Origin: Hormoscilla sp. GM7CHS1pb
GTDB taxonomy: Bacteria; Cyanobacteriota; Cyanobacteriia; Cyanobacteriales; Desertifilaceae
Direction of reading: 5' to 3'
Length of the DNA stretch: 64,000 nucleotides
Assembly: GCA_014323675.1 (NCBI GenBank)
Contig: JACONN010000002.1
Span: 3,020,001 to 3,084,000 of the forward strand
Shown: positions 9,205 through 20,732 of the stretch, piece by piece
How positions within the stretch are numbered: position 1 is the first letter of the stretch
How the letters are laid out: each line of letters starts with the position of its first letter
The notes under the pieces: model-generated
The model's input: the letters and a program-made list of their open reading frames with translations, nothing else
Databases searched by the model: none
Told to the model about the DNA's origin: nothing
Position numbers and translations under genes: made by a program

Positions 9205-9573
9205 ATGCAAATCATGCGCAAAATCCTAACTGGAATAATCATGGTGGCAATGGTGACAAGCAGTGTCATCGTCTGGTTTGTCGCGCCAGCCAACGCCAGG
9301 ATGAGTCCACTGGAATATGGAGTAAATCGACCTGGGGCTGATTTGTACAACACTTATGCAGCGAATGAGTTTGAGTGTGCGCAAATCTGTGATGAAAAGC
9401 CCGAATGTCATTCAATAACGTATAACCAGCCAGGTGTTATATGTTACATAAAATACGATGTCCCTGCTATATCCACTGCGAATCCCAATGATGTCAGTTC
9501 GGTGAAATTGTGCTGTAACGAGGTCGCACAATTAAGCTCAACAGCAGTAAATTTTTGTCAAGAAGGAAAGTAA
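9205..9573 (+). CDS. secreted PAN/Apple-domain protein
   Basis: A 122-residue protein with a signal peptide: MQIMRKILTG, then a hydrophobic core ending VAPANA, cleaved before RMSP. The mature part resembles a PAN/Apple domain (NTYAANEFECAQICDE, CHSITYNQPG, CYIKYDVP), with the cysteines expected to form disulfides outside the cytoplasm. These domains bind proteins or carbohydrates. ATG 9205 is preferred over an upstream ATG at 9112 because GAGGAAGA lies just before it and it begins the signal peptide. It is ~200 bp downstream of the sigma-factor gene, same strand. Confidence 0.75.
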   Translation: MQIMRKILTGIIMVAMVTSSVIVWFVAPANARMSPLEYGVNRPGADLYNTYAANEFECAQICDEKPECHSITYNQPGVICYIKYDVPAISTANPNDVSSVKLCCNEVAQLSSTAVNFCQEGK

Positions 9574-9593
9574 CGAGACGAGGCAACCCTCGA

Positions 9594-9656
9594 CACTCCA
9601 CTTCTGACCCATATAAACCAACGGATATCGCATTGGCCAATGCGATATCCGTCGCA
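9594..9656 (+). repeat. palindromic element, copy 2
   Basis: A perfect 32-bp palindrome (9621-9652) whose arms share no sequence with copy 1 beyond ACGG/CCGT. The 27-nt left flank (CACTCCACTTCTGACCC...AACCA) and the right CGCAC match copy 1 with identical spacing. It lies between the PAN-domain gene and the convergent toxin/immunity pair and may also end transcription, though no U-run follows. Confidence 0.75.
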
Positions 9657-9780
9657 CCTTGCTCAGCATTGCCGGGAAACAGAAGACTCTGGGAACCCTG
9701 AAGGCGCGAACCGATCTCCCCCAAAATCAAACCCCCTGGCCACGGGCTCGATCGACGTCAAGTCCTGGTGCAAATGAACT

Positions 9781-9818
9781 TTTAACTCCTCATCTCAATG
9801 ATGAAATTATGAGGTAAA
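9781..9818 (-). terminator. possible terminator of toxin/immunity pair
   Basis: Arms TTTAACTCCTCAT and ATGAGGTAAA form an imperfect hairpin overlapping the stop codon of the minus-strand gene ending at 9807. No strong U-run follows on the minus strand, so this is tentative. Confidence 0.3.
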
Positions 9819-10100
9819 AACCCCCGCCTGCTTACTTTCGCTGATAAATATTGAGAAAGCTTGCTTTATGTCCATCAAATCTTGCCAAGACAATTGACAA
9901 AAGTCACCATCTGGAATAAAAGTAACTTGCCAATCTCCCGCAACTTGGCGAAGAACAGCAATTAGCCGATCGGCAAGCCATACTTCTTGAACAAGATCGA
10001 AATCTAGTTCTGGGTCATTTGTTACCACAAACTCTAATCTAGTTTCCTTATGTTTACTAGCTGTTTTATCATTCACAGCTAATTTGATAGCGCTCATCAT
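9807..10100 (-). CDS. putative immunity protein of toxin pair
   Basis: A 97-residue acidic protein (KETRLEFVVTNDPELDFDLVQEVWLADRL...) ending in an amphipathic helix. I do not recognise its family. It starts five bases after the stop of a polymorphic-toxin-like gene, on the same strand, with AGGAG/AGGAA before a double ATG (10100 or 10097). In toxin tips of this kind the next small gene normally encodes the immunity protein, so that is the inferred role. Confidence 0.5.
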   Translation of the reverse strand: MMSAIKLAVNDKTASKHKETRLEFVVTNDPELDFDLVQEVWLADRLIAVLRQVAGDWQVTFIPDGDFCQLSWQDLMDIKQAFSIFISESKQAGVFTS

Positions 10101-10104
10101 TTTC

Positions 10105-10455
10105 CTAATTACTCCTATAAATATATGGTGAAAGAAAGCAGATAAATTCATCCCCGTTTGCTGACCATCTAGCCCCTCGTCCATCTGGCAGCTTGCCTTC
10201 AAGGATTTCTTTCTTCAACATAGCGTGATGCCTCTGAGACCACTCAGTATCTGGGGAATTAATAATTTCCTCAAGAATCCCCTGACCTCTTTGATTTTTC
10301 ATCTGAACATCTCCCTGTAAACTGCCCCAAATTTGAGGAGCGCGTTGTGCGTGTTTCTCAAAAGCCCGTCCAGCTTTCGTTAAGCCGCCTTTATCAGGTG
10401 CAAGTCCGGCCTGTGACATGGCGCTAATTAGATTTGGATCGGGGAAGTTGCTCAT
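10105..10455 (-). CDS. orphan polymorphic-toxin C-terminal domain
   Basis: A 116-residue protein with segments GLTKAGRAFEKHAQR, QRGQGILEEIINSPDT, RHHAMLKKEI and LPDGRGARWSANGDEFICF. This order (AGRALxKH, RHH, PDGRGxRxxxxGxFxGF) is that of a C-terminal tip found on large RHS and filamentous-haemagglutinin toxins, thought to be a small RNase. Here it stands alone, without secretion or repeat domains, followed at once by a likely immunity gene. ATG 10455 is used; the open frame extends upstream but into a dispersed-repeat sequence. It may work as an intracellular toxin-antitoxin pair. Confidence 0.65.
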   Translation of the reverse strand: MSNFPDPNLISAMSQAGLAPDKGGLTKAGRAFEKHAQRAPQIWGSLQGDVQMKNQRGQGILEEIINSPDTEWSQRHHAMLKKEILEGKLPDGRGARWSANGDEFICFLSPYIYRSN

Positions 10456-10654
10456 AATCACTACAATACTATTGTACTGTGAATTCAAGTTAATGCCAAC
10501 TACTGGTCGCAGAAGGTGGGCGATGCCCACCCTACAATTACTACAATTACAGCATTTCTCAAATAAGTGTGATATCTGGGAGAGCACTGAAACCCTTATC
10601 CTGTCTGGATTTCGTCGGACCATGTCAGATCGCATCAATTTGAGAAACGCTATA

Positions 10655-11977
<1,323 letters not shown>

Positions 11978-12037
11978 TTAGAATACGTCCAGATCGAGAA
12001 CTCTTGGCTGATATTCGGAAATTATTTGGGATTGACC

Positions 12038-12469
12038 ATGCGACTATTACACACGATGCTGCGGGTGGGCAACTTGGAAGAGTCCCTCAAGTTCTACTGC
12101 GAGGTGCTGGGGATGAAGCTGCTACGCCAGAAGGACTATCCCGGTGGTAAGTTTACCCTGGCCTTTGTGGGCTATGGCGACGAGTCCGACCATACGGTGC
12201 TGGAGCTAACCTATAACTGGGATACCGACAAATACAACCTGGGGGATGGCTACGGTCATATAGCCATTGGCGTGGATGATATTTATGGCACTTGCGAAAC
12301 GATCAAAACCCGTGGTGGTAAGGTAGTGCGGGAACCGGGTCCGATGAAGCATGGTTCGACGGTGATTGCTTTCGTCCAAGACCCCAATGGTTATAAGATA
12401 GAACTGATCCAGTTGGGAACTCAAGGTTCTGCTCACCAACAAGCAAGGCCAGCAATGGCTTCTAGCTGA
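12038..12469 (+). CDS. gloA: lactoylglutathione lyase (glyoxalase I)
   Basis: Glyoxalase I, which isomerises the hemithioacetal of methylglyoxal and glutathione. The 143-residue protein starts [16 protein letters not shown] and has the metal-binding residues at H5, in VLELTYN, in [11 protein letters not shown] and in [10 protein letters not shown]. Divergent from eno, with 93 bp between starts. The last ~12 residues are a variable tail. ATG 12038 matches the family start exactly. Confidence 0.95.
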   Translation: MRLLHTMLRVGNLEESLKFYCEVLGMKLLRQKDYPGGKFTLAFVGYGDESDHTVLELTYNWDTDKYNLGDGYGHIAIGVDDIYGTCETIKTRGGKVVREPGPMKHGSTVIAFVQDPNGYKIELIQLGTQGSAHQQARPAMASS

Positions 12470-12476
12470 AGTCCCC

Positions 12477-12506
12477 CCCCTTGCCAGGCGATCGCCTGGC
12501 AAGGGG
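12477..12506. other. 30-bp perfect palindrome with HIP1 core
   Basis: CCCCTTGCCAGG and its complement flank a central GCGATCGC. It is perfectly self-complementary over 30 bp and lies just after gloA. Neither strand has a U-run after it, so it is not a standard terminator; it may be a repeat that grew around a HIP1 site. Confidence 0.6.
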
Positions 12507-12568
12507 AAAACGCACTTCCCAAAGAAGGTTGTTGCTCCTTGTTCGTATTTATTGGTGATAAGAGTGCT

Positions 12569-13511
12569 ATGAAACCCAACTTCTTAGTGATTGGTGCGAT
12601 GAAGTGTGGTACAACTAAACTGTGTCATCTTCTAGGTCAGCACCCGGATGTGTTTATGTGCGAGCCCAAAGAGCCCGAGTTTTTTGCTAAAGATAAGAAG
12701 TACAAGCGCGGGTGGGATTGGTATGAATCACTGTTCACTGCTGGTGAGGGCAAAACTGCAATTGGTGAAGGGAGTGTAACACACACCAAATCCCTGCGGT
12801 TTCCCAACGCAGCTTCACGGATCGTCAAACACTTGCCGGATGCTAAACTCATTTAGGCGTTGCACATTTTGGGGATGATGCCTACGCATGCACATAACTT
12901 AAACTGGCTTGTAGTCTAGGTTTAAGACTTCTGCAACTATGCCCATCATCCCGTAATTGTGCAACGCCCTCATTTATATAACACGGGACCCCCTTGTGCG
13001 GATAGAGTCCCATTGGATGGACAACTATGTAGAACGCAATGAATCGCGAGATTTTAACAATAGTATTCGTCAAAATCAGAATTATATCGACACTAGCAAG
13101 TATTGGAAGCAGATAAGCGCCTACAGAGAATACTTTCCCGACGAACGTATCCTGGTGCTGTTCTTCAAAGACTTCGTCGCCAACCAAGAACAGATTGTGC
13201 GTACATGCTACGAATTTTTGGATGTAGAACCGTCTGTGCAGATTCAGATGGCGATGCAGAATCAAAACCAAAGTGCGGGTAAGGTTAGACCTGGAAAACT
13301 TCAGCGTTTTGTACGAGGAGTCAAGCCGTTAAATCGGATAACTAAAGAATTGCCGGAAACGCTGAAGACTCCGCTAGCAAGAATATTGGGCAGAAAGATT
13401 GGCGCTAGACCAACTTGGGATCCAGAAGTAAGACAATGGGCAATTGACCAGCTAGCGGAGGACTCTCAGCAGTTCCTCAAGTTCTACGGTAAGCCCCCTG
13501 ACTGGTGGTAG
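12569..13511 (+). pseudogene. sulfotransferase split by miniature element
   Basis: A PAPS-dependent sulfotransferase of about 275 residues. The N-terminal part (MKPNFLVIGAMKCGTTKL, the 5' phosphosulfate loop) ends at 12855 and the C-terminal part resumes at 12977 with YITRDPLVRIESHW, the 3' phosphate motif. A 113-bp family-A element sits between, with the 8-bp duplication CTCATTTA on each side. Removing the element plus one duplication copy joins KLI to YITRDP in frame. All later parts are open to 13511. The gene is therefore inactive now but would be restored by precise excision. Confidence 0.88.
12856..12968. mobile_element. miniature element, family A, copy 1
   Basis: A 113-bp non-coding element with ~25-bp imperfect terminal inverted repeats starting GGCGTTGCAC and including GGGATGAT, flanked by 8-bp direct repeats CTCATTTA (12848-12855 and 12969-12976). 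It interrupts the sulfotransferase gene. It is nearly the reverse complement of copy 3 (62692-62804), which has the same length. Confidence 0.92.
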
Positions 13512-13579
13512 CATGCCAATTACTGTGTTAATCCTTGATTTTTGGTAAGCTGATAGCTGATAGCATCACAGTTCAAGCC

Positions 13580-16277
13580 ATGCAGCCGACAGACTCCAGT
13601 AAATTTACAGATAAAGCTTGGGAAGCGATCGTCAACTCCCAGGATGTTGCCCGTCGGGGAAAACATCAGCAGTTGGAGGTAGAACATGTGGCGATCGCCA
13701 TGTTAGAACAGGACGGCATTGCCAAGACGATCCTGGATAAAGCTGGCATTGACCCAGTGAAGCTATCTCAACAGCTAGAACTATTTGACTCCCGGCAAAA
13801 AAAATCCCCAGATGTAGAGCAATTATACCTGGGACGGGGCTTGGACGTGATGCTGGATATGGCAGAAGAGGCGCGGATGTCATGGGAAGACGAGTATATT
13901 TCTGTCGAACACATGCTGCTGGCCTTCGCTGAAGATGAGCGCGTCGGTCGCCAGTTAATTAGAGGTTTTAACTGCACCCGCACCCAGTTAGAAGGGGCAA
14001 TCAAGGACCTGCGGGGCAGTCAGAAGGTAACGGACCAAAGTCCAGAAAATCGCTACGCTGCCCTGGAAAAGTACGGACGGGACTTGACAGAACAGGCTCG
14101 CACCGGTAAGCTGGATCCGGTGATTGGCCGAGATGAAGAAATTCGCCGCCTGATTCAGGTATTGTCTCGCCGCTCGAAAAATAATCCAGTCCTGATCGGA
14201 GAACCCGGGGTGGGGAAAACCGCGATCGCGGAAGCCCTGGCCCAGCGAATAATCAATAACGAAGTGCCGGAATCTCTGAAAAACCGCCAGTTAATTGGCC
14301 TAGATATGGGGTCTCTAATAGCTGGTGCTAAATACAGAGGGGAATTTGAAGACCGGCTGAGAGCAGTATTGCGGGAAGTCACCCACTCGGACGGTCAGAT
14401 CGTGCTGTTTATCGACGAACTGCATACGGTGGTAGGGACCGGTGCGGGACAGTCCAGCGCCATGGACGCCAGTAACCTGCTGAAACCGATGCTGGCACGG
14501 GGGAACTGCGCTGCATCGGGGCCACAACCCTGGACGAGTACCGCAAATATATCGAAAAAGATGCGGCCCTGGAACGCCGGTTTCAACAGGTGTTTGTCAA
14601 TCAGCCCGGGGTAGAGGATACTATTTCTATTTTGCGGGGACTGAAGGAACGCTATGAAGTTCATCACGGGGTGAAAATTACCGACTCGGCCTTGGTAGCG
14701 GCGGCGATGCTATCCAGTCGTTACATCACGGACAGATTTTTGCCCGATAAGGCGATCGACCTGGTAGATGAAGCAGCGGCGAAGCTGAAGATGGAGATTA
14801 CTTCCAAACCAGAGGAACTGGAAACCATCGATCGCCGGATCATGCAGCTGGAAATGGAAAAGTTGTCCCTGGAAGCGGAAGTGCAGCGGGAGGCCCAGGA
14901 ACGATCGCGCCGGATCGAACAAGAAATTGCCAGTTTGCAGGAACGCCAGCAACAGTTGAACGACCAGTGGCAGGGGGAGAAGCAACTGTTGGAGGCGATC
15001 AAGACCCTCAAGGAAGAGGAAGATAAGCTGCAGGTGCAAATCGAACAGGCAGAACGGGCTTACGATCTGAATAAGGCGGCCCAGCTGAAGTACGGACGCA
15101 AGCAAAGATAGAGGACGATCGGGAGGCAAAGGAAGCCCAATTATTGGACATGCAGTCCGGCGGTTCGGCCCTACTGCGGGAACAGGTGACGGAAGCAGAT
15201 GTGGCCGAATTGGTGGCGAAATGGACGGGGATCCCGGTCAACAGGCTGCTAGAATCAGAACGGCAAAAGTTGTTGCAGTTGGAAACATACCTGCACAAGC
15301 GGGTGGTAGGGCAAAATGAAGCAGTAGCAGCGGTATCAGCAGCAATACGTAGGGCCAGGGCCGGGATGAAAGACCCCAACGCCCGATCGGATCCTTTTTG
15401 TTTATGGGACCCACGGGAGTAGGGAAAACGGAACTGGCCCGGACCTTAGCAGAATGCTTGTTTGATAGCGATGATGCTATAGTAAGGATCGACATGTCCG
15501 AGTACATGGAGAAGCATTCCGTGGCGCGACTGGTGGGCGCGCCTCCAGGTTATGTAGGTTATGAGGAGGGAGGGCAGTTAAGCGAGACGGTGCGCCGGCG
15601 ACCATATGCCGTAGTGCTGTTGGATGAGGTGGAAAAGGCCCATCCAGACGTGTTCAATATCTTGCTACAAGTGTTGGATGACGGACGAATTACCGATTCC
15701 CAAGGACGCACGGTAGATTTCCGGAATACAGTGATCGTCATGACCAGTAATATCGGTAGCGACCATATATTGGATGTGGCGGGGGACGATACTCAGTATG
15801 AAGAGATGCGCAAGCGGGTGTTACAGGCCCTGCGCAAGCAGTTCCGCCCGGAGTTTCTCAACCGGGTTGATGATACAATTCTCTTCCATGCCCTGGATAA
15901 AGCTGAGTTACGACAAATCGTGGGAATTCAAATTCAGCGGATGGAAAAGCTGCTAGCAGAGCAAAAAATAACTCTGGAACTGACCGATGCTGCTATTGAC
16001 CATTTGGTAGAGGCGGTTACGATCCGGTATATGGGCCCGCCCCCTGAAACGGGCCATTCAGCGCCAACTGGAAAATGCGATCGCCACCAAAATTCTGGAA
16101 AATACCTTTGTAGAGGGCGATCGGATTGCGATCGACTGGGTGGAGTGTACTCTAAGTTTCAGCAAGAAACAGCCAGTTTTGGTTTCACAATCCCTAGTAG
16201 AGACTGTACCCACCCCGGCGATAGTCAGCGTTACTAGGCGGGAGCATGGTAACGAGGGTGAGAGACCGTTGACATAA
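13580..16277 (+). pseudogene. clpB: ATP-dependent chaperone ClpB, multiply frameshifted
   Basis: ClpB disaggregase, about 890 residues when repaired. Order: N-terminal domain, first AAA+ module ([24 protein letters not shown]), middle coiled-coil (about 14780-15100), second module ([27 protein letters not shown]) and C-terminal domain. The frame breaks near 14499-14503 (one G short), around 15100-15110, near 15383 (one C short), and twice near 16015-16045 (one G short each). Between breaks the coding sequence is intact. Five independent losses suggest decay, but the homopolymer pattern also fits assembly error. Confidence 0.9.
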
Positions 16278-16350
16278 ATATGTAGAAAATTGGATAAATC
16301 TTGACAAATTATCAGGGGATATCTGTAGATATTCGTAGAGGCGATCGGCC

Positions 16351-16527
16351 ATGACCAAATCTTAGCGTTCTACAAACAAAGTAGTAAAAGTTACTACTGA
16401 GGGTTTCGAGCTATTGAATGGCAGATTCTATCCCCATCCAATTCCTCTCACCTTGGAAGAGGTTCCAACTGTTGAGGAGTTCCAAGAATACTACGACCAC
16501 TGGGGTTTGAGGCAGCATTGGGGGTAA
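16351..16527 (+). pseudogene. small hypothetical gene with early amber codon
   Basis: A 59-codon frame reading MTKS, then TAG, then RSTNKVVKVTTEGFELLNG and ending HWGLRQHWG. The part after the stop looks coding and has no good alternative start. The sequence resembles small cyanobacterial hypothetical proteins but I do not know the family. Either a nonsense mutation or a base error. Confidence 0.4.
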
Positions 16528-16705
16528 GAAAATACCTTGAGTCTAGGGTCTTGTATACTCGACAAAATCTCCAAGGTAGAGTCTGTTGAACCATCATTAA
16601 CCACTATTAACTCAAAGTCTGTAAATGTTTGCCTTAATACAGATTCTACAGTCTCTCTAATTGTTTTTTATCCGTTGGGGAATAATTACCGAAATTTTTA
16701 CCATC

Positions 16706-17697
16706 TTATTTCTTTTCCTTGTATATCCCCTCTCCAGCAATGCCGATTTTTCTCAATAGATGATAGGGTATTTGCAGTCCCCACCACTTTCTGATAGTTC
16801 TGGTCTGTACCGCTAAATCTACTGCTCCCCAGGAAATTATTCGCAACGGTCCTCTAAACATTCTCGCCTGTCCCACTGGATCCATCGTTGACCCCGCGAT
16901 CGCCTCAAACATCGCTACCCCGATCGGTCCGCGGACTTTCGTTTCCGGAGCACCCACCCATGTTGTGCGCTGGATGCGACACAACAGGGTGGGTGCTCCC
17001 GGAAACGACCGAGAAATCGGCTGATTGATAATATTCTAATATGCATCTGTCATATTCTTCTGCCAGAAACTTACATATCTTTTTGAGAGTCTCCTCCGAC
17101 TTAAGCACTAAATCTTCATATTTAATTTCAATATACAGGTCTTCTCCTAATTTTCTACCTGATTCTATACCCGCATTCACCATTTCACACCAATATGCCG
17201 CTTGCTTTTCTATTGCTACTCCGTGCCATTTTGTATTTGCTAGAGACAAGCATACATCCCTGCCATCCCGAATCAGATGTATAAACTTTGCCTTGGGGAA
17301 AACCTGATGTAGGCGGTCTATCTCTTTGACATACGGGGGCGTCTTGTCTCCCTAGCGGGGTTTATTTTCCGGGTTACTACAGTTTGGGAATACGGTATTA
17401 ATTAGTTCGCTCAGCAGCGGCTGTTTTAGAGTCACAATTACCTCCTTTAGCTGGGTATCAGCTATCTCCCAATCTTTCCATCGATGGTGTTTCGCGATCG
17501 TCCGAAACGCTATTTCCTGCTGTTCGGAAGTCAGGGGTGCATTTAATGGCAGGTTCGTCCATTAGATCGGATAGGAACCACGACTCCCGGGGGACGCGCA
17601 AGCGGGGATGTTCGTTCATCATCAGTCTCAGCAGCGTCGTGCCCGATCGATCTGCCCCTACGATAAAAAATGGCTGATTTTTTTCCCTTTCACTCAT
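16706..17697 (-). pseudogene. sulfotransferase, degraded
   Basis: Begins MSEREKNQPFFIVGADRSGTTLL, with the phosphosulfate loop. One extra base near 17565 shifts the frame; the continuing frame reads through to about 17355, where TAG replaces the expected tryptophan codon before GDKTPPYVKEID. The next part carries the 3' phosphate motif IHLIRDGRDVCLSLAN. A 100-bp hairpin repeat (16921-17020) then replaces an internal part, and the C-terminus resumes with MFEAIAGSTMD and ends GIYKEKK. Frameshift, nonsense codon and insertion together make this a true pseudogene. Confidence 0.8.
16921..17020. repeat. 100-bp hairpin repeat, copy 1
   Basis: Runs from CGATCGGTCCGCGGAC to GAGAAATCGG. The middle is a long imperfect hairpin, GCACCCACCCATGTTGTG with its complement CACAACAGGGTGGGTGC. 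Copy 2 is at 34822-34921, same length and more than 90% identical; a short form without the centre is at 63404-63434. It disrupts the sulfotransferase pseudogene. Confidence 0.88.
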
Positions 17698-17872
17698 ACT
17701 CCTGTCTCTTTGGGCAATATCCCCTCAGCATACTAACTCTCTTGTCACCTGTCTTCCCCACAAGCCTTACTGCCAAAGAATAGCCCCCTGAGTCAATATC
17801 ATCTAATGGTATGATTGAACTTGGCGTCTCATACCTCCTCGAAGGCCAACGTAGGGAAATCCGAATCTGCAT
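17690..17872 (-). CDS. unidentified ORF upstream of sulfotransferase
   Basis: A 60-residue frame ending in ATGAGTGA, overlapping the sulfotransferase start by eight bases, which suggests translational coupling. The protein (PLDDIDSGGYSLAVRLVGKT...) has no motif I recognise and may be the end of a once longer gene. Weakly supported. Confidence 0.3.
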   Translation of the reverse strand: MQIRISLRWPSRRYETPSSIIPLDDIDSGGYSLAVRLVGKTGDKRVSMLRGYCPKRQEYE

Positions 17873-17955
17873 GGGGGGGTTCGCGCGTCCTCAAATGAGG
17901 ATGTTATACCAGAAAATAACAATTAATTATCTTTTAGCTAACCTATACAGCAGGT

Positions 17956-19934
17956 ATGACTACACTCGAACAAGGCACTATCTCGATCCATACCGAGAAT
18001 ATCTTCCCCATCATCAAGAAGTCCCTTTACTCGGACCACGAAATATTCCTCCGAGAACTAATTTCCAACGGGGTGGATGCGATCGCCAAACTCAAGATGG
18101 TCTCCCATAGCGATGAATTCTCCGGCGAACTCGGTACTCCCGAAATCCAGATTGCCATAGATAAGGAGAAAAAGACTCTCTCCATCTCGGATAATGGCAT
18201 CGGCATGACGGGGGAGGAAGTGAAAAAATACATCAACCAAGTGGCCTTCTCCAGCGCCGAGGAATTTATCGAGAAATATCAGGCCAATGGCGATAATGCC
18301 ATCATCGGTCACTTTGGACTGGGCTTTTACTCCTCTTTCATGGTAGCACAGCAAGTTGAGCTTGATACCCTATCTTACAAAGAAGGGGCCCAGGCGGTTC
18401 ACTGGAGCTGCGATGGTTCTCCTGCCTTTACCCTAGAAGATTCGTCCCGCAGCACTCGCGGTACTACCGTTACCCTCACCCTTCCCGAGGAAGAAGAGGA
18501 ATACCTAGAACCGGCACGCATCAAGCAGTTGGTCAAGACCTACTGCGATTTTATGCCCGTCCAGATTATGCTCGATGGCGAGCAGATTAACAAGCAAGAG
18601 GCCCTTTGGCGATCGTCCCCCAGAGACCTCAAAGATGAAGACTATCTGGAATTTTACCGCTATCTGCACCCCTTCACTGAAGAACCTCTACTGTGGATCC
18701 ATCTGAATACAGACTATCCTTTCTTGCTGAATGGGATTCTTTATTTTCCCAAGCTGCGACCAGATGTGGATGTCACTAAGGGACAGATTAAGCTATTCTG
18801 CAATCAGGTGTTCGTCACCGAACACTGCGAGGAGGTGATTCCTAAATTCCTGCTACCCATGCGGGGAGTAATCGATAGTCCCGATATCCCCCTGAATGTC
18901 TCCCGCAGCGCCTTGCAGATGGACCGCACTGTCCGCCGCATCTCCGACTTCATTGCCAAAAAAGTGGGCGATCGCCTGAAAGAGCAATACCGGGACAAGC
19001 GTGGGGAATACATCCAAAGCTGGAAAGACCTGGGCACATTTGTCAAGTTCGGCTGCCTCAACGACGACAAGTTCAAACAGCAAGTGGAAGATATCGTCAT
19101 CTATCGTACCACTTGGGATGGCAAGGCCGCGCAACAACCGGCTGAAGTGCAAGTACAAGCAGAAGAGGGAGATGCTTGGCAAGAAGTCGGTCCCACCAAC
19201 ACCGATGACAAGGGCAATACCTACAGTACCTTGAAGGAATACTTGGAACGCAACAAAGAACGCCACGAGAACCGCGTCTTCTACTGCACCGACGAAATTA
19301 CCCAGACGACCTACATCCAACTGCATAAGAATCAGGGCCTGGAAGTCCTCTATATGGACTCCTTCATCGACTCCCACTTTATCAGCTTCCTGGAACGGGA
19401 ACACACAGACGTTAAGTTCTCCCGGGTAGACGCCGAGATCGACGAAAACCTGCTGGACAAAGAGAAAGATTCCGAAATTGTCGATCCAAAACCAACCAAA
19501 CCCGCAGCGAACAGATCAAAGAACTGTTCGGGAAAGCCCTGAATAAGCCCAAACTCAACATCCGCACCGAAGCGCTAAAATCAGATAATCCCCAAGATTC
19601 TCCCCCAGCAATGGTTCTCTTGCCCGAGTTTCTGCGGCGGATGCAGGAGATGAATGCCTTGATGCAGCAACAAACTGCTAAATTCCCCGAAGACCATACC
19701 TTACTGGTAAATACAGCTCATCCCCTGATCCAGAATTTGGCCACTCTATCTCAAGGTAGCATCATTGGCGGCGAAGGCACATCTCCGTCTGCCGAACTGG
19801 CTAATTTAATTTGCCATCATGTCTACGATCTGGCCCTGATGGCCCAAAAAGGCTTCGACGCCGATGGCATGAAGCCTTTTGTGGAACGCTCAAATCAAGT
19901 GCTGACCCGCTTGACAGAGCAAGCAACTAAGTAA
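17956..19934 (+). pseudogene. htpG: molecular chaperone HtpG (Hsp90), frameshifted
   Basis: Bacterial Hsp90, about 659 residues if repaired. The ATPase domain has ELISNGVDAI, ISDNGIGMT and the GHFGLGFYSSFMVA lid; the middle domain has LNVSRSALQ. The frame is lost at 19488-19491, where CCAAAACC is one A shorter than needed for DPKTNQTRSEQIKELFGK. The C-terminal dimerisation part then runs open to 19934. A single homopolymer indel in an otherwise perfect gene may well be a sequence error. A terminator hairpin follows. Confidence 0.93.
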
Positions 19935-19968
19935 CATCTCCGTTGCCACTGTTGGTAATGACTATCAC

Positions 19969-19998
19969 AAACCCGGTTTCTCAGGAGAAACCGGGTTT
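19969..19998 (+). terminator. terminator hairpin after htpG
   Basis: Perfect 13-bp stem AAACCCGGTTTCT / AGAAACCGGGTTT with a 4-nt loop, then CTTT. The same hairpin family recurs at 35258-35286, 37210-37240 and 40353-40383, always after a gene end or RNA gene, so it is probably a mobile terminator cassette. Confidence 0.75.
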
Positions 19999-20217
19999 CT
20001 TTGACTATACTTTGAAAGGGTCATGGATGCCTGAAACCCCCATGATTGCGTTTTTGACATCTTTAACTCCGATATGGGTTCTCCCAACGTGAGTTCGACC
20101 TTCGACCGGGCGCATCCAGAAATTGCTCGAATCTTCGTTCCGTGAAACAACGCATCTTCTTCGGCCCCCCAACCGCTGGCTGCGCCCCGCAGCTCCCCGT
20201 TGGCGGGCCGTTTCCGA

Positions 20218-20300
20218 AAAACCTAGTGCTGTTAGTAGGCAAAACCTAGTGCTGTTAGTCTGCAAAACCTAGTGCTGTTAGTATGTAAAACCTAGTGCTG
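20218..20300. repeat. 23-bp tandem repeat, four units
   Basis: AAAACCTAGTGCTGTTAG occurs at 20218, 20241 and 20264, and its first part again at 20287, always 23 bp apart. Upstream of rpmB, no coding signal. Confidence 0.85.
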
Positions 20301-20495
20301 CTTTCTCAACTACTAAGTGGCTGTCTGTATCCCCCGTATGGGGTATCTTATGGTTGGCGGAGTTGCCTCCATCCCGGTGGTGCTTGGATGCGCCCCCTTC
20401 GACCTTTTCCGTTAGGATACAGGTCAATGTGAGTTCGACGGCTGTCACGAATGATCTATAATTTAGAATTACCGATGTTATCATAGAGGTGTTTT

Positions 20496-20732
20496 ATGTC
20501 TCGCAGATGTCAGCTCACGGGTAAAAAGGCCAATAATGCCTATGCTATTTCTCACTCACACCGGCGCACCCATAAACTACAGCAGCCTAATCTCCAGTGG
20601 AAGCGAGTCTGGTGGCCCGAAGGTAATCGCTGGGTAAAGCTGCGACTTTCTACTAAGGCAATTAAGACTCTGGAACGTAAGGGCCTACAGGCAATGGCTA
20701 AGGAAGCGGGAATCAATCTAAATCTACATTAA
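20496..20732 (+). CDS. rpmB: 50S ribosomal protein L28
   Basis: A 78-residue basic ribosomal protein starting [21 protein letters not shown] and ending GINLNLH, standard for cyanobacterial L28. GAGGTGT precedes the ATG. It is the only gene between htpG and the hps operon and seems monocistronic. Confidence 0.96.
   Translation: MSRRCQLTGKKANNAYAISHSHRRTHKLQQPNLQWKRVWWPEGNRWVKLRLSTKAIKTLERKGLQAMAKEAGINLNLH

Noticed and set aside
9574..9806. tRNA gene suspected in a GC-rich stretch
   Set aside because: No cloverleaf, T-loop or acceptor pairing could be drawn; I found no tRNA or rRNA gene in the window.
12477..12506. Intrinsic terminator of gloA
   Set aside because: The palindrome is perfect but neither strand has a U-run after it.
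20005..20484. Minus-strand ORFs between htpG and rpmB
   Set aside because: They consist partly of the 23-bp tandem repeat and lack family-like sequence.
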